Assembly (NCBI RefSeq): GCF_014337195.1
Contig: NZ_CP060634.1
Span: 2,790,001 to 2,854,000 of the forward strand
Direction: 5' to 3'
From: Qiania dongpingensis
Lineage (GTDB): Bacteria > Bacillota > Clostridia > Lachnospirales > Lachnospiraceae
DNA: 64,000 nucleotides
The translations under genes and the position numbers were made by a program. The notes under the pieces are model-generated. The model was not told where the DNA came from, did no database searches, and was given only the letters and a program-made list of their open reading frames with translations. Shown here piece by piece: positions 24,807-34,039 of this stretch (position 1 is the first letter of the stretch; each line of letters begins with the position of its first letter).

Positions 24807-25012
24807 CTGTATACAATCTATAAAGCAACTTAATCTCATATGGTACAAAAACAGGTGATGGATTTATTTTCTATTGCCTGTTTTTATATTTTATCAAAAG
24901 AGGAGCTTCGATTAAGGATTCAGAAGCTGATTGGAAATGGACCACGGTTAACAGATCAGGACTAAATTTCATAACATGTAATGCGATATCATTCAGAAAG
25001 GGGGAATAGAAG
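24807..25012. other. Intergenic region before cyclase genes
   Basis: About 200 bases without a gene. A weak AACAGG...CCTGTTTTTA hairpin at about 24849-24895 could be a terminator. I looked for a c-di-GMP riboswitch because of the downstream cyclases and found none. Confidence 0.4.
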
Positions 25013-26221
25013 TTGGCGTTTTCCGTTTATATCGGCGGAGGACTCTTAGTACCTGCCGGGTTGTCCCTGCTCTATGGGTTTACGTCCGGCCGGGCTATGA
25101 GCGCGCTGGGATATTCCGTCAAATGCACGGATTGGAGCCGCCTTTCAATTTTGCTTCCTGTGATGATCATATTCGTTTTATGGGGAATGATCGATATTCC
25201 GCTTCCCATCGTTTATATTTTGGCCTATTTTGGAAAGGTATTTCAATTGTTCCGGAACGGGAATCGAACAAAGGAAATATTTTTGATCAATCTCACGCAT
25301 TTACTGACAATGGCTCTTCACATGATTCTGATCGGTACGTTTTCCTTGGCAGCCGGGGTGCCGATGAATGAAATACTGGCGGCGCCATTATGGCGGATCG
25401 CGGCAATCAGTGTCGTCCTGGCTGTAAATAATCTGGCCGCCTTTATGATCCCCGGATTGAAGATGTTTCTTGAAGTGCTCCGGACGCAATCGGAGAGTGA
25501 GGAGATACGGCCGTTCTTTTTGTTTCTCTGGTTTTGCAATGTTTTTTTGCTGTCGGACAGCATACTGTGCTGTTCTAGAGTAGAATGGAACCTTTTGCCC
25601 TTATTTCTGATCGGAAGCACTGTATTGCTGGAGTCATACTTGATCTGTTTTCTTGATCATCTATACTCTATTCTCAAAATACACCATTTGGAAGATGAAA
25701 ATAAACGTCTTTCAGCTGAGCTTTTGCGCCAGCATGCTGCGACTGAAAAATGGGCGGTCCAAAGTGGGACAGATCCTATGACCGGTATCTTTTCCAGGCG
25801 TTATGCCATGGAGAAGATTGCATTTAAACTGCAGTCTGAAGAACCGTTTTCCCTGGTTTTCATTGATCTGGACCACCTTAAACAGATTAATGATCAGAAA
25901 GGACATCGCGAGGGAGATTTATATTTGATCAATTTTACAAGAGCATTAAAAGATTTATTAGTAGAATCAGATGTATTCGCCAGGGTCGGCGGAGATGAGT
26001 TTGTCGTCCTGCTTTCGGGCTGCGGGAAGGAAACTGCGGAGAGACGTATGGAAGCGATCCGATTCGCTCTGACTGAAAAACAATCCTTTTCTTTTAGTTT
26101 TGGCGTCGCCTCTACTCCCTGCGATTCCATCAAAAATGCAGAAGACATGATACATCTGGCAGATCAGGCTATGTATCAGGATAAGGCAAAAGAAAACGAT
26201 CGGAGGCGAAAAAATGTTTAA
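25013..26221 (+). CDS. Membrane-bound diguanylate cyclase (GGDEF)
   Basis: A 402-residue protein with about six or seven hydrophobic segments in residues 1-215, a short coiled coil, then a GGDEF domain. GGDEF is intact at 326-330, with FIDLDHLKQIND metal ligands, so it probably makes c-di-GMP from GTP. The product-inhibition I-site arginine (RxxD) is replaced (VESD). The start is TTG at 25013 after AAAGGGGGAA. It overlaps the next cyclase by eight bases. Confidence 0.9.
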   Translation: MAFSVYIGGGLLVPAGLSLLYGFTSGRAMSALGYSVKCTDWSRLSILLPVMIIFVLWGMIDIPLPIVYILAYFGKVFQLFRNGNRTKEIFLINLTHLLTMALHMILIGTFSLAAGVPMNEILAAPLWRIAAISVVLAVNNLAAFMIPGLKMFLEVLRTQSESEEIRPFFLFLWFCNVFLLSDSILCCSRVEWNLLPLFLIGSTVLLESYLICFLDHLYSILKIHHLEDENKRLSAELLRQHAATEKWAVQSGTDPMTGIFSRRYAMEKIAFKLQSEEPFSLVFIDLDHLKQINDQKGHREGDLYLINFTRALKDLLVESDVFARVGGDEFVVLLSGCGKETAERRMEAIRFALTEKQSFSFSFGVASTPCDSIKNAEDMIHLADQAMYQDKAKENDRRRKNV

Positions 26222-27428
26222 GATGCTTTTAACGGCGGGAACCTATTATTATTTTAACTGGCGATATTTTCATTTTGTTAAGGAGCTGCGGCAGCAGCCA
26301 TCGCATTTCCGATTCTTTTTTATATGTTTTTTGGTTAATTATTCTTTTTTTATATTGTGCAGCATACAGGAACTGTATTTAATTGAGAATTGGCTGTTGT
26401 TTGCTGTTTTGCTGTTTATAGAAACACAGCTTTATACGGGGTGGGATACGAGATGTGCGCGGTTCAGTACTTTGATCGGTATCATCTATGGGCTCTCTGC
26501 CAATATTTTTTGCCGCAGCATAATCGCCGCCGTCATGAATCAGAATCTGCAGTATTTTGATAATCATATATCGAGTGCCGACAACCTGAAATGGCTTCCG
26601 GTCCTTTTGGGATTTCTTTTTGCAGGCGCTGCGATGCATTTTCTAAGCAGTCCCAAACGGATGGCCCGCAGCCGCCAAATCCTTGATTATCCGAAGCATC
26701 AGTCCTTTTTGCTTGGAATTATGATAGGGTTATTCTTATACTTGTTTCTCAATCTTCTGTTGTATTCCGCACCTTTTAATGATCTTCTTCTGAAGCTTTG
26801 GAGCATCAAGTCCTGTCTGTTTTGTATAGGGGGATTGTATATCGCAGTACGATATACGCGGCGGATCTGCGAACTGGATGGATATCGCGAGAAAAATCAA
26901 TATATGGAAAAAAAACTGAGAGAACAAATCTCTCAGGGGGAGGCGTTCCGGCAGCAAGCCGTTCATGATCTGCTGACCGGTCTTTATAACCGGCAGCAGG
27001 CGGAAAAGACTATTCCTCTGCTAGTAAGGCAGGGACTGCCATTTGTCCTATGTTTCCTTGATCTGGATGGACTTAAGACGGTCAACGACCGATATGGCCA
27101 TGATGAGGGAGATCGTTATATTCTGACAGTCACGGAGATTGTCCGTCAGGAGTGCCGGAACGGAGAGGATCTGCTGTTTCGCTATGGTGGAGATGAGTTT
27201 TTGATCCTGTTTATGGGGCTGACAGTCGAACAGGCAGAAAAAAGAGCGGAGCATATCAACGAGAAGCTAAGGGGGCAAGAAAACACGGGGAAGAATACCT
27301 ACCCGATGTCCTTGAGCTACGGTGCGGTGGACAGTACGGCATATGGCACTCTGAGCGAGTTCATACAGGAAGCGGATAAAAAAATGTACGTACAAAAACA
27401 GAGTAAAAAAGCAGACCGTAAGGAGTGA
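26214..27428 (+). CDS. Membrane-bound diguanylate cyclase, second copy (GGDEF)
   Basis: A 404-residue protein with the same plan as the upstream gene: several hydrophobic segments to about residue 215, a coiled coil (EKNQYMEKKLREQISQGEAF), then GGDEF at 325-329 with FLDLDGLKTVND. The I-site position reads NGED, so RxxD is absent here too. It overlaps the upstream gene by eight bases, which suggests coupled translation and joint action, possibly as heterodimers. It converges on the two-HTH regulator B with a 15-base gap. Confidence 0.9.
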   Translation: MFKMLLTAGTYYYFNWRYFHFVKELRQQPSHFRFFFICFLVNYSFFILCSIQELYLIENWLLFAVLLFIETQLYTGWDTRCARFSTLIGIIYGLSANIFCRSIIAAVMNQNLQYFDNHISSADNLKWLPVLLGFLFAGAAMHFLSSPKRMARSRQILDYPKHQSFLLGIMIGLFLYLFLNLLLYSAPFNDLLLKLWSIKSCLFCIGGLYIAVRYTRRICELDGYREKNQYMEKKLREQISQGEAFRQQAVHDLLTGLYNRQQAEKTIPLLVRQGLPFVLCFLDLDGLKTVNDRYGHDEGDRYILTVTEIVRQECRNGEDLLFRYGGDEFLILFMGLTVEQAEKRAEHINEKLRGQENTGKNTYPMSLSYGAVDSTAYGTLSEFIQEADKKMYVQKQSKKADRKE

Positions 27429-27443
27429 GACGGACAGGAGATT

Positions 27444-28919
27444 TTATATATCGTCTATCCGCAGGAGGCTGAAAGCCGGAGACATATTCATGTCCTTCGG
27501 CTTATAACCGTGTTCTGTCAGAATTTTCTTTGCAATTTGATATTCGTTTTTCATGAATGTGCTGAAAAGCATCGAAAAATGGTCAATATCATTGTCTTTT
27601 AATGACTGGACGATCGTTTCTGTGAATTTTTTCATGGATTCATCAAGTCCGGGCATCTGTGTTCTGTATTTCTTCATGGGATATCCCCAGAGATTAAGCC
27701 CATAAAGCTTTCCATAAATCTCCTGCAATGCCTGCAGTGGACTGTGTTCCGCCGTAAATGCGAATATGCGCTGCGGGGATATATTATAGCGGCCTGTTTG
27801 CAAAGACTTTTCAAGCAGGCTGACCAATTCCATTCTTTCTGATTCGGTAAAATTTTTCAAGGCAAAATTCATTACCCTTTCACAGGATTCTGCGAGCAGC
27901 TCAAAGGACTGAATATAATAATTCATATTCTGCCGTATTGCGGGAGCTGTGAGATCCAGCGCCGTTTCTGCGTCCGTTTCACTTAACATTAAGATCCTGG
28001 TGCCTTTTCCGTTGATCGTCTGGGTGGCGCCGAGCTGGTTCAGCAGGCCGATCGTCCGCCGCATGGTACTGACTGAGACACTGTATTTTTCTGCCAAATT
28101 TTCATAAGAGGGCAGGAATTCTCTGCCGCAGTAGTCCCCAAAGTACACATCATGTATGATCCGTATGGCCAGGCTGCAGCATATCTGTGGCCGGTCCCGA
28201 TAGACATTCCAGCAAAAGGAAAGAGGTTTTATCTGCGGAACGTTCGGAAGACGGCGTTCGATATAATTGAGGATTTCCTTTGAAACATCCCGCTGAAAGG
28301 CAAGATGTGCGTCATAGATGCGCGCCGGATCGCCCTCTCTGCCGCAGGCGATCAATTCTCTGAGCCGCCGACGGCTTGTTTCAGCGTCATAAAGAACGTG
28401 TCCTTTATGTTTTATGGGAAACGGAAGTCCCAGATAAAGCGTGCTTTCCCAGAAGAGATTCATGACGAGCGGATTTTTAGTTTTCAGCAGAATATAGCAA
28501 TAAAACCGTATCTGATCTTCCGGATTCGGCTGTTCCGCCAATCTGTCCAAAATGGTAAAATCATTGTCGTCCATGAGAAGAAATCCCTTCGTCAGCATCG
28601 GCACGACCACCAGCTCCGTGGACTGATAGAGATCGGGAATAGCGGTGCGGCGTTCAGAAAAAAAACGTACGGCAAATTTACTGAGCCCTTTCTCATCTTG
28701 CTGAAAGAGGACCTTGGCACTCCGTCCGTGGCTTCTGGATATGTATCCTTCGTCGTGCAAACGCTTGAAAGCAGATTTTATGGTAAGAGAGGATACATTA
28801 AACTGCCGGCAGAGAGATTCGGTTTTAGGCAGACTGTCTCCTTTTTTATAATACTGGAATTGAAACCGGACAACAAAATATTCATATATGAGATTTGCAA
28901 ACCCTTGGTCATTGAGCAT
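27444..28919 (-). CDS. GntR-type regulator with two HTH domains (regulator B)
   Basis: A 491-residue paralogue of the regulator at 2104-3519. HTH1 is at about residues 8-70 (LCRQFNVSSLTIKSAFKRLHDEGYI) and HTH2 at about 248-310 (SYENLAEKYSVSVSTMRRTI, GATQTINGKGTRIL). Shared blocks with regulator A include RPQICCSLA/KPQICGSIA, TMRRTI and a WGYP motif in the C-terminal helical domain. I chose ATG 28919, eight bases after AAGGCGGT; GTG 28928 is also possible. It is divergent from a solute-binding lipoprotein and hybrid kinase, and convergent with two cyclases. Confidence 0.78.
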   Translation of the reverse strand: MLNDQGFANLIYEYFVVRFQFQYYKKGDSLPKTESLCRQFNVSSLTIKSAFKRLHDEGYISRSHGRSAKVLFQQDEKGLSKFAVRFFSERRTAIPDLYQSTELVVVPMLTKGFLLMDDNDFTILDRLAEQPNPEDQIRFYCYILLKTKNPLVMNLFWESTLYLGLPFPIKHKGHVLYDAETSRRRLRELIACGREGDPARIYDAHLAFQRDVSKEILNYIERRLPNVPQIKPLSFCWNVYRDRPQICCSLAIRIIHDVYFGDYCGREFLPSYENLAEKYSVSVSTMRRTIGLLNQLGATQTINGKGTRILMLSETDAETALDLTAPAIRQNMNYYIQSFELLAESCERVMNFALKNFTESERMELVSLLEKSLQTGRYNISPQRIFAFTAEHSPLQALQEIYGKLYGLNLWGYPMKKYRTQMPGLDESMKKFTETIVQSLKDNDIDHFSMLFSTFMKNEYQIAKKILTEHGYKPKDMNMSPAFSLLRIDDI

Positions 28920-29014
28920 ATCCGTCACCGCCTTGTCTTTTTATTGTAGCATTTCAAGCTTTAATAAGCCAGAATATATTATGGTTTTTATGAAAATAGT
29001 CCCATATAAGAATT

Positions 29015-29092
29015 GGAATGTCATGAACAAGGGATTGAGGATTGAATTTTTCATGGAATGAGGTATAATAAAAAGGAATGATATGAACAAGG
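29015..29092. promoter_or_regulatory. Promoter and 18-base direct repeats upstream of the sensor lipoprotein
   Basis: TTGAAT (29042-29047), 16 bases, TATAAT (29064-29069). Two direct repeats of GGAATG-NN-ATGAACAAGG flank it at 29015-29032 and 29075-29092, exactly 60 bases apart. They bracket the promoter and are candidates for regulator B, whose two HTH domains could bind separated sites. Confidence 0.55.
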
Positions 29093-29123
29093 ATAGAACC
29101 CATGGAGGAGGGGATTGCGGGAT

Positions 29124-31079
29124 ATGGGAGAAGGATATAAAATAATCAAAAAAATTTTGATTTTAGGGTTGTGTCTCGTATTATGCGGTGGTTTTACCGG
29201 CTGCGGGGGAAGCAGCGCATCTAAAAAAATAACGGTCACAATGATGTATCCAATCGCTTTGGAGCAATTTGAACGGCTGGTGGAGGAAACCTATTCCGAT
29301 ATCGATCTGCAGGTGGAAGCTACAACCACAGGGACAATCAATGGGGACAGCGAACGCCGTCTGCGAAACGGCCGGGGCACTGACCTGATCATTACTACTC
29401 TCCCCACCGGAGATGTGAAAGAATACATGCTGGACCTGAGCGCGACGGAGTATGCCGCCGGCTATCAGGCTACGGCGATGAACCCGGTCATGATCGAGGG
29501 GAAGACATATTACCTCCCTCTCCCCGGCCAGTATTCAGGCTACATACTCAACAAAACGCTGACAGAAAAGCTGGGTCTGCCGATACCTGCCACCAATATG
29601 GATCTGCTGGCTTTGTTTGGCGCCGGGAAAGAGCAGGGAGTCGGAGCAGGGACTGACGGCACCATGTTTGGCATTGATACTATAACTCCTGCGGCTATCG
29701 GTTCCTATATCATTGGAACCCGGGTTCCGGATTTTCTGGGTCTGATGGATGGAATCAAATGGATGGATGGGTTCAAAGAGGAAAAGGCCTCTTTCAACGG
29801 GGTCTGGGACGACAGCCTTAATATCCTTATGACTTGTGTGGAGAAGGGGTATCTGAATTCTAAAGCCATAGCGACAAAACAAGCAAACGCGCTTCCTGTG
29901 AAACAACGGATGCTGGAAGGAACGTTGCTGCTTTCCTATGGGAATGTCAGACTGCTCTCACAGCTTTGCAGTGAGACGGATAAATATGAGTATGTCATGC
30001 TGCCTTTTTTGAGCGATCAGGGAAACTCGCCATGGGCCATTTCTTCTCCTGACGGGTTTATAGGAATCAACCGTGCGCTGGATGAGAAAGGAAAAGAAGG
30101 CGAACTGGATGCCTGCCGGCGAATTTTAGGGCTTTTGTCCACTCAAGAGGGGCAGGATGCCTGGATCAGGGATACAGGAGCGACTAATTCTTATCTGTCC
30201 GGATACGAGGATAACGGCGGTCAGATTCCAGAGGGGCTGGAGACGTGTGCGGCAGGGGGGTATATCTATAATATCGAGCTGCCGTCTAAAGTGATTCAAT
30301 ATTTCGGGCAGAGTATGATCGCAGTGCTGAACGGTGAAATGGAGATGGCAGAAGCACTGTCTTCCGTAGACGATTATTACAGAAACGGATCGGAGGCCGT
30401 TGATTATGATCAGTCAGTGGTGGGAAGCGTGAGCGGGGATCTGCTCTATGAAAACTATAATACCAGACGGGAGGAGACTGCTATCGGAAATCTGGTCGCG
30501 GACGCCGTCGCGGAGTACAGCGGCGCGGATATCGCCGTGGTGAACGGCGGAGGAATCCGCGCCAGTCTGTATCAGGGAGATGTGATGGGAGCCGATCTGA
30601 GCGCGGTCTGTCCTTACTCGAATACCATCGTGGTAGTAGAGGCAGACGGGAGCGTCATTCTTGAAATGCTGGAAAACGGTATATCTCTTACAGCAGGAAA
30701 GGACGGTATTCCCTCGGGGCGTTTCCTTCAGGTTTCCGGGCTTCATTATTCTTATAAACCCGAGGACGGAAACACGCCGGCAAAGCTTTTGTCTGTTACT
30801 CTGCCTGACGGGACCCCGCTGGAGCCGTCTGGATCATATACCCTGGCCGTCAACAATTACATGGCGGGCTCCAGCGGCTACCTGGATAACAACGGGGACG
30901 GTTATACTATGCTCAATCTGTTCAGCAATGATGTTCCCAAGGCGGAAGGCGCGAAATTGATTCGAGATACAGAGGCGACTTATGCCGATGCCATGAGAGC
31001 ATACTTTAACAGTCATCAGGAAGAGCCGGTAAGCGCCGAACTGGAAGGGCGCATTACAGTAGCATGTGAAGGGGAATGA
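29124..31079 (+). CDS. Lipoprotein: ABC-type solute-binding domain fused to 5'-nucleotidase C-terminal domain
   Basis: About 651 residues. A signal peptide ends in a lipobox (FTGC). Residues about 30-415 form a type-1 extracellular solute-binding domain. Residues about 430-640 match the C-terminal domain of UshA-type 5'-nucleotidases: R448 in NTRREETAIGNLVADA, GGGIRAS with R479, PYSNTIVVV, and a C-terminal aromatic motif NNYMAGSSGY. In UshA this domain binds the nucleoside part of the substrate. The N-terminal metallophosphatase domain is missing, so no hydrolysis is expected. No ABC permease is nearby, and the gene is one base from a hybrid kinase, so I infer a surface sensor. ATG 29124 follows GGAGGGG; TTG 29115 is too close. 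Confidence 0.82.
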   Translation: MGEGYKIIKKILILGLCLVLCGGFTGCGGSSASKKITVTMMYPIALEQFERLVEETYSDIDLQVEATTTGTINGDSERRLRNGRGTDLIITTLPTGDVKEYMLDLSATEYAAGYQATAMNPVMIEGKTYYLPLPGQYSGYILNKTLTEKLGLPIPATNMDLLALFGAGKEQGVGAGTDGTMFGIDTITPAAIGSYIIGTRVPDFLGLMDGIKWMDGFKEEKASFNGVWDDSLNILMTCVEKGYLNSKAIATKQANALPVKQRMLEGTLLLSYGNVRLLSQLCSETDKYEYVMLPFLSDQGNSPWAISSPDGFIGINRALDEKGKEGELDACRRILGLLSTQEGQDAWIRDTGATNSYLSGYEDNGGQIPEGLETCAAGGYIYNIELPSKVIQYFGQSMIAVLNGEMEMAEALSSVDDYYRNGSEAVDYDQSVVGSVSGDLLYENYNTRREETAIGNLVADAVAEYSGADIAVVNGGGIRASLYQGDVMGADLSAVCPYSNTIVVVEADGSVILEMLENGISLTAGKDGIPSGRFLQVSGLHYSYKPEDGNTPAKLLSVTLPDGTPLEPSGSYTLAVNNYMAGSSGYLDNNGDGYTMLNLFSNDVPKAEGAKLIRDTEATYADAMRAYFNSHQEEPVSAELEGRITVACEGE

Positions 31080-31080
31080 T

Positions 31081-33711
31081 ATGCAGGAGGCTGAAAAACA
31101 GAAGAAGAAACGACGACCTCATTTCGCGGTTTTATTTATTGCGTGCATTGTCGCAGCCTGTACGGTCTGTTTCTTTATAATGATCCAATCATCCAATCTG
31201 GCGTCTCAGGACGCAGCTGTGGAAATGAGTACACTTTATCTGCGTGAACTGACCTCCCAAACCATCGGTCATTTTCAAACAAGCCTGAATGCTCAATTTT
31301 CCCAGCTGCAGACAGCGGTGAACGCGGTTTCAGAACAGGATCTGCAGAATCAGGAATCTTTAATGAAATTTTTAAACAGGGTACAAGAATACAACCGTTT
31401 TTCCTTTTTGGCGTTCCTGGATGATGAAGGCGAATACCACAGTACGGACGGTGTTTTTCCGGCTGCTTCGAAGATAAGTTTTATCGGAAAGCTCTTGAAT
31501 GGAGAAGACAACCTTATTTCCTATAATGAGACTATTTTGGGCGATAACATGTTCCTGCTGGGTACGACCATTACGCCCGTGTCATATGGAGAACGGACAT
31601 TCATTGCCGTCTTGGCGGGGCTCGATGCCGATTCGCTGAGCTGGCAGCTTTCTCTGGAGCGGGAAGATGCCCGTACTTATTCCAGCATTGTGGCGTCATC
31701 TGGAAATTACGTGATCAATAATACAGAGCATAATACCGGTATACCAAAAGGAGTTAATCTTTTTTCCAAATTAAAGCAGTATGCGGTGTTTGACGAGGGA
31801 TATTCTGCAGAAAAAATCAAAGAGGACTTTCAATCTGGTACAGCCGGCCGGTCGGCGTTTACCATCGGAAATGAAAATCGTTATATATATTATGCGCCGA
31901 TTCCCGATACGGACTGGCATATGCTGACCGCGATTCCTTACGAAGTGATAGCTTCTACCGTCGATAATCTGACCTATCGGCTGAACCGAAACGCGGTCAT
32001 AATGCTGGCAGTGATCCTGGCGATTCTTTCTGCGGTGTTTTTCTTCTACTATACGAATATAAGCCGGAATGAACGTGCCCTCCGGAAAGCTAAGGCCTCG
32101 GCAGAGGCCGCCAGGAAGCGGGCAGAGGATGCGAACTATGCGAAAAGTGAGTTTCTGAGCCGCATGAGTCATGAGATCCGGACACCGATGAACGGCATTA
32201 TCGGCATGAGTACCATAGCCCAGCAGAACATTGGCGATGACGGAAAGGTTGCAGATTGTTTAAAAAAAGTGTCTATATCTTCCAATCATCTCTTGGCTCT
32301 TATTAATGACGTGCTGGATATGTCCAAAGTAGAGAGCGGAAAGATGGAGATTCGTCATGAACGGTTTGACTTCCGGGCCTTTCTAGAAAATTTTGGGAAT
32401 TTATATTATATTCAGGCCCAAAATAAAGGAATCTATTATGAGACGATATTGCTGGGCTCGGTGGACGAAGTGCTGATAGGTGATTCCTTGCGTCTTAATC
32501 AGATTCTTTCAAATCTTCTATCCAATGCTATGAAATTTACCCCGTCAGGAGGCCGTATCCGCCTCCAGGTCACACCGATGGCGCCGGCTGAGAAGTCGGG
32601 AGAACCGGGGGACGCTCTTTGGCTGAAATTTGAAGTGAGCGATACCGGCTGTGGCATTGCCAAAGAAAATTATGACAAGATTTTTGAGTCCTTTGAACAA
32701 GAAAGTGCGGATGTAACGCAGAGGTATGGAGGCACCGGCCTGGGCCTTGCCATCGTAAAGCGGTTTTCCGAACTGATGGGCGGCAGCGTACGGGTTGAAA
32801 GTGAACTGGGTGCCGGAAGCACTTTTATCCTGGAACTCCCTTTCGGACGGACGAACGAACGGCGGGAACCGGTCCGCTATGAAGATATCAATGCGCTGGT
32901 TGTGGATGACGACCGGGATACCTGTGAACATGTCCTGCTGCTTCTGGAGAAGATGCAGGTGCATGGGGAATGGGTAGATAACGGTTCCCAGGCGGTCGCC
33001 TGTGTGGAAGCGGCCCAGGGCCGGGGGAAAGGATATAATGTTTGTTTTATAGATTGGAAGATGCCGGATATGGATGGGATTGAGACTGCCCGGCAGATCC
33101 GTTCCATAGCGGGCGGTGATACCGCTATTGTTCTGATCACTGCCAACGATACGGCCGGTATGGAGCAGGACGCGAAGAACAGCGGAGTGGACGGCATCAT
33201 TTATAAGCCTCTGTTTGAAAGCAGTATTTCCGACGCCCTGGCCAACATACAGCAGAACCGCCCTCTTCCAGGATATAGTACTGATGGCGTGCCGGACTAT
33301 GATTTTCACGGTATACGTATCCTGCTTGCGGAGGACAACGAGATCAATATGGAAATCGCGGTCGAGCTGATCGGCGCCGCGGGAGCTGCTATCGATCCGG
33401 CCGAAGACGGAGCGCAGGCAGTGGAAAAATTCGTGTCTTCGGAGCCGGGGTATTATGATCTGATCCTGATGGATATTCAAATGCCGAAGATGAACGGCTA
33501 TGAGGCCGCCAGGCAAATCCGGAAGCTGGACCGGCCGGATGCCGTCTCTGTACCGATTTTTGCCATGACAGCTAATGCTTTTGCCGAGGACGCTTTAAAA
33601 AGCAGGGAGGCAGGGATGAATGCCCACATTTCTAAACCGCTGGATATCTCAAAGCTGTACCAAGTAATGGATGAATGGCTGCGAGGGGACTTACATGAGT
33701 TTGAAAAATAG
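31081..33711 (+). CDS. Membrane hybrid histidine kinase, sensor-HisKA-HATPase-REC-REC
   Basis: An 876-residue kinase. A membrane helix (about 15-37), an extracellular domain of about 265 residues that looks Cache-like (YIYYAPIPDTDWHMLTAIP near its end), and a second helix (about 304-325) come first. Then a coiled coil, HisKA with H364 in SHEIRTPMNGI, HATPase (DTGCGI, GTGLGLA), REC1 with D658 and REC2 with D798. No HPt. It starts one base after the stop of the sensor lipoprotein, with GGGG seven bases upstream, so the two proteins are coupled. The receiver partner for output is not obvious. Confidence 0.92.
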   Translation: MQEAEKQKKKRRPHFAVLFIACIVAACTVCFFIMIQSSNLASQDAAVEMSTLYLRELTSQTIGHFQTSLNAQFSQLQTAVNAVSEQDLQNQESLMKFLNRVQEYNRFSFLAFLDDEGEYHSTDGVFPAASKISFIGKLLNGEDNLISYNETILGDNMFLLGTTITPVSYGERTFIAVLAGLDADSLSWQLSLEREDARTYSSIVASSGNYVINNTEHNTGIPKGVNLFSKLKQYAVFDEGYSAEKIKEDFQSGTAGRSAFTIGNENRYIYYAPIPDTDWHMLTAIPYEVIASTVDNLTYRLNRNAVIMLAVILAILSAVFFFYYTNISRNERALRKAKASAEAARKRAEDANYAKSEFLSRMSHEIRTPMNGIIGMSTIAQQNIGDDGKVADCLKKVSISSNHLLALINDVLDMSKVESGKMEIRHERFDFRAFLENFGNLYYIQAQNKGIYYETILLGSVDEVLIGDSLRLNQILSNLLSNAMKFTPSGGRIRLQVTPMAPAEKSGEPGDALWLKFEVSDTGCGIAKENYDKIFESFEQESADVTQRYGGTGLGLAIVKRFSELMGGSVRVESELGAGSTFILELPFGRTNERREPVRYEDINALVVDDDRDTCEHVLLLLEKMQVHGEWVDNGSQAVACVEAAQGRGKGYNVCFIDWKMPDMDGIETARQIRSIAGGDTAIVLITANDTAGMEQDAKNSGVDGIIYKPLFESSISDALANIQQNRPLPGYSTDGVPDYDFHGIRILLAEDNEINMEIAVELIGAAGAAIDPAEDGAQAVEKFVSSEPGYYDLILMDIQMPKMNGYEAARQIRKLDRPDAVSVPIFAMTANAFAEDALKSREAGMNAHISKPLDISKLYQVMDEWLRGDLHEFEK

Positions 33712-33940
33712 ACTGAAAACAGACTGGAAGCAGTCCGGATCAAGGCTGCTCAGCAGAGCTCCAGTCAGCTAAATCCGGTGTTCTATGGACCGTATTCCGC
33801 GAAGGAACGGAGGCGGCCGGAGAAGGAAAGACCTATGTATCCTGTTTACCATGACAAATGGAGATGAAACGATCGAAGTACCTTATAACATTATGATATC
33901 GAATTAGACAGGAGAAAACGATAAAGATTTTAAACCGGCG
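33712..33940. other. Intergenic region with possible coding remnant
   Basis: This stretch between the kinase and the aldo/keto reductase has no intact gene. One frame at 33845-33907 reads FTMTNGDETIEVPYNIMIS and then stops, and the upstream coding-like part (GEGKTYV) is in another frame. That looks like the eroded end of a surface protein, but the piece is short and may be chance. Confidence 0.25.
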
Positions 33941-33951
33941 GCATTTTTTTC

Positions 33952-33982
33952 TTGACTTAAAGTGTGCTCCAGGGTGTATGGT
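33952..33982 (+). promoter_or_regulatory. MerR-type promoter for aldo/keto reductase
   Basis: TTGACT (33952-33957) and TATGGT (33977-33982) are 19 bases apart, the spacer of MerR-activated promoters. The spacer reads TAAAGTGTGCTCCAGGGTG, like MerR-family operators. No MerR gene lies beside it; the one at 10068 is far away. Confidence 0.6.
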
Positions 33983-34039
33983 TATCTTGGAAACGATACA
34001 GTCAATGAAAACGAAATGTTTTGAAAGGAGTAAGAGGAT

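Noticed and set aside
24807-25012. c-di-GMP riboswitch upstream of the diguanylate cyclases
   Set aside because: The conserved GEMM-type core and tetraloop are absent; only a weak hairpin is seen.
33712-34039. Functional small gene between the kinase and the reductase
   Set aside because: No frame has a start, ribosome site and length that would support a gene; only a possible remnant is seen.
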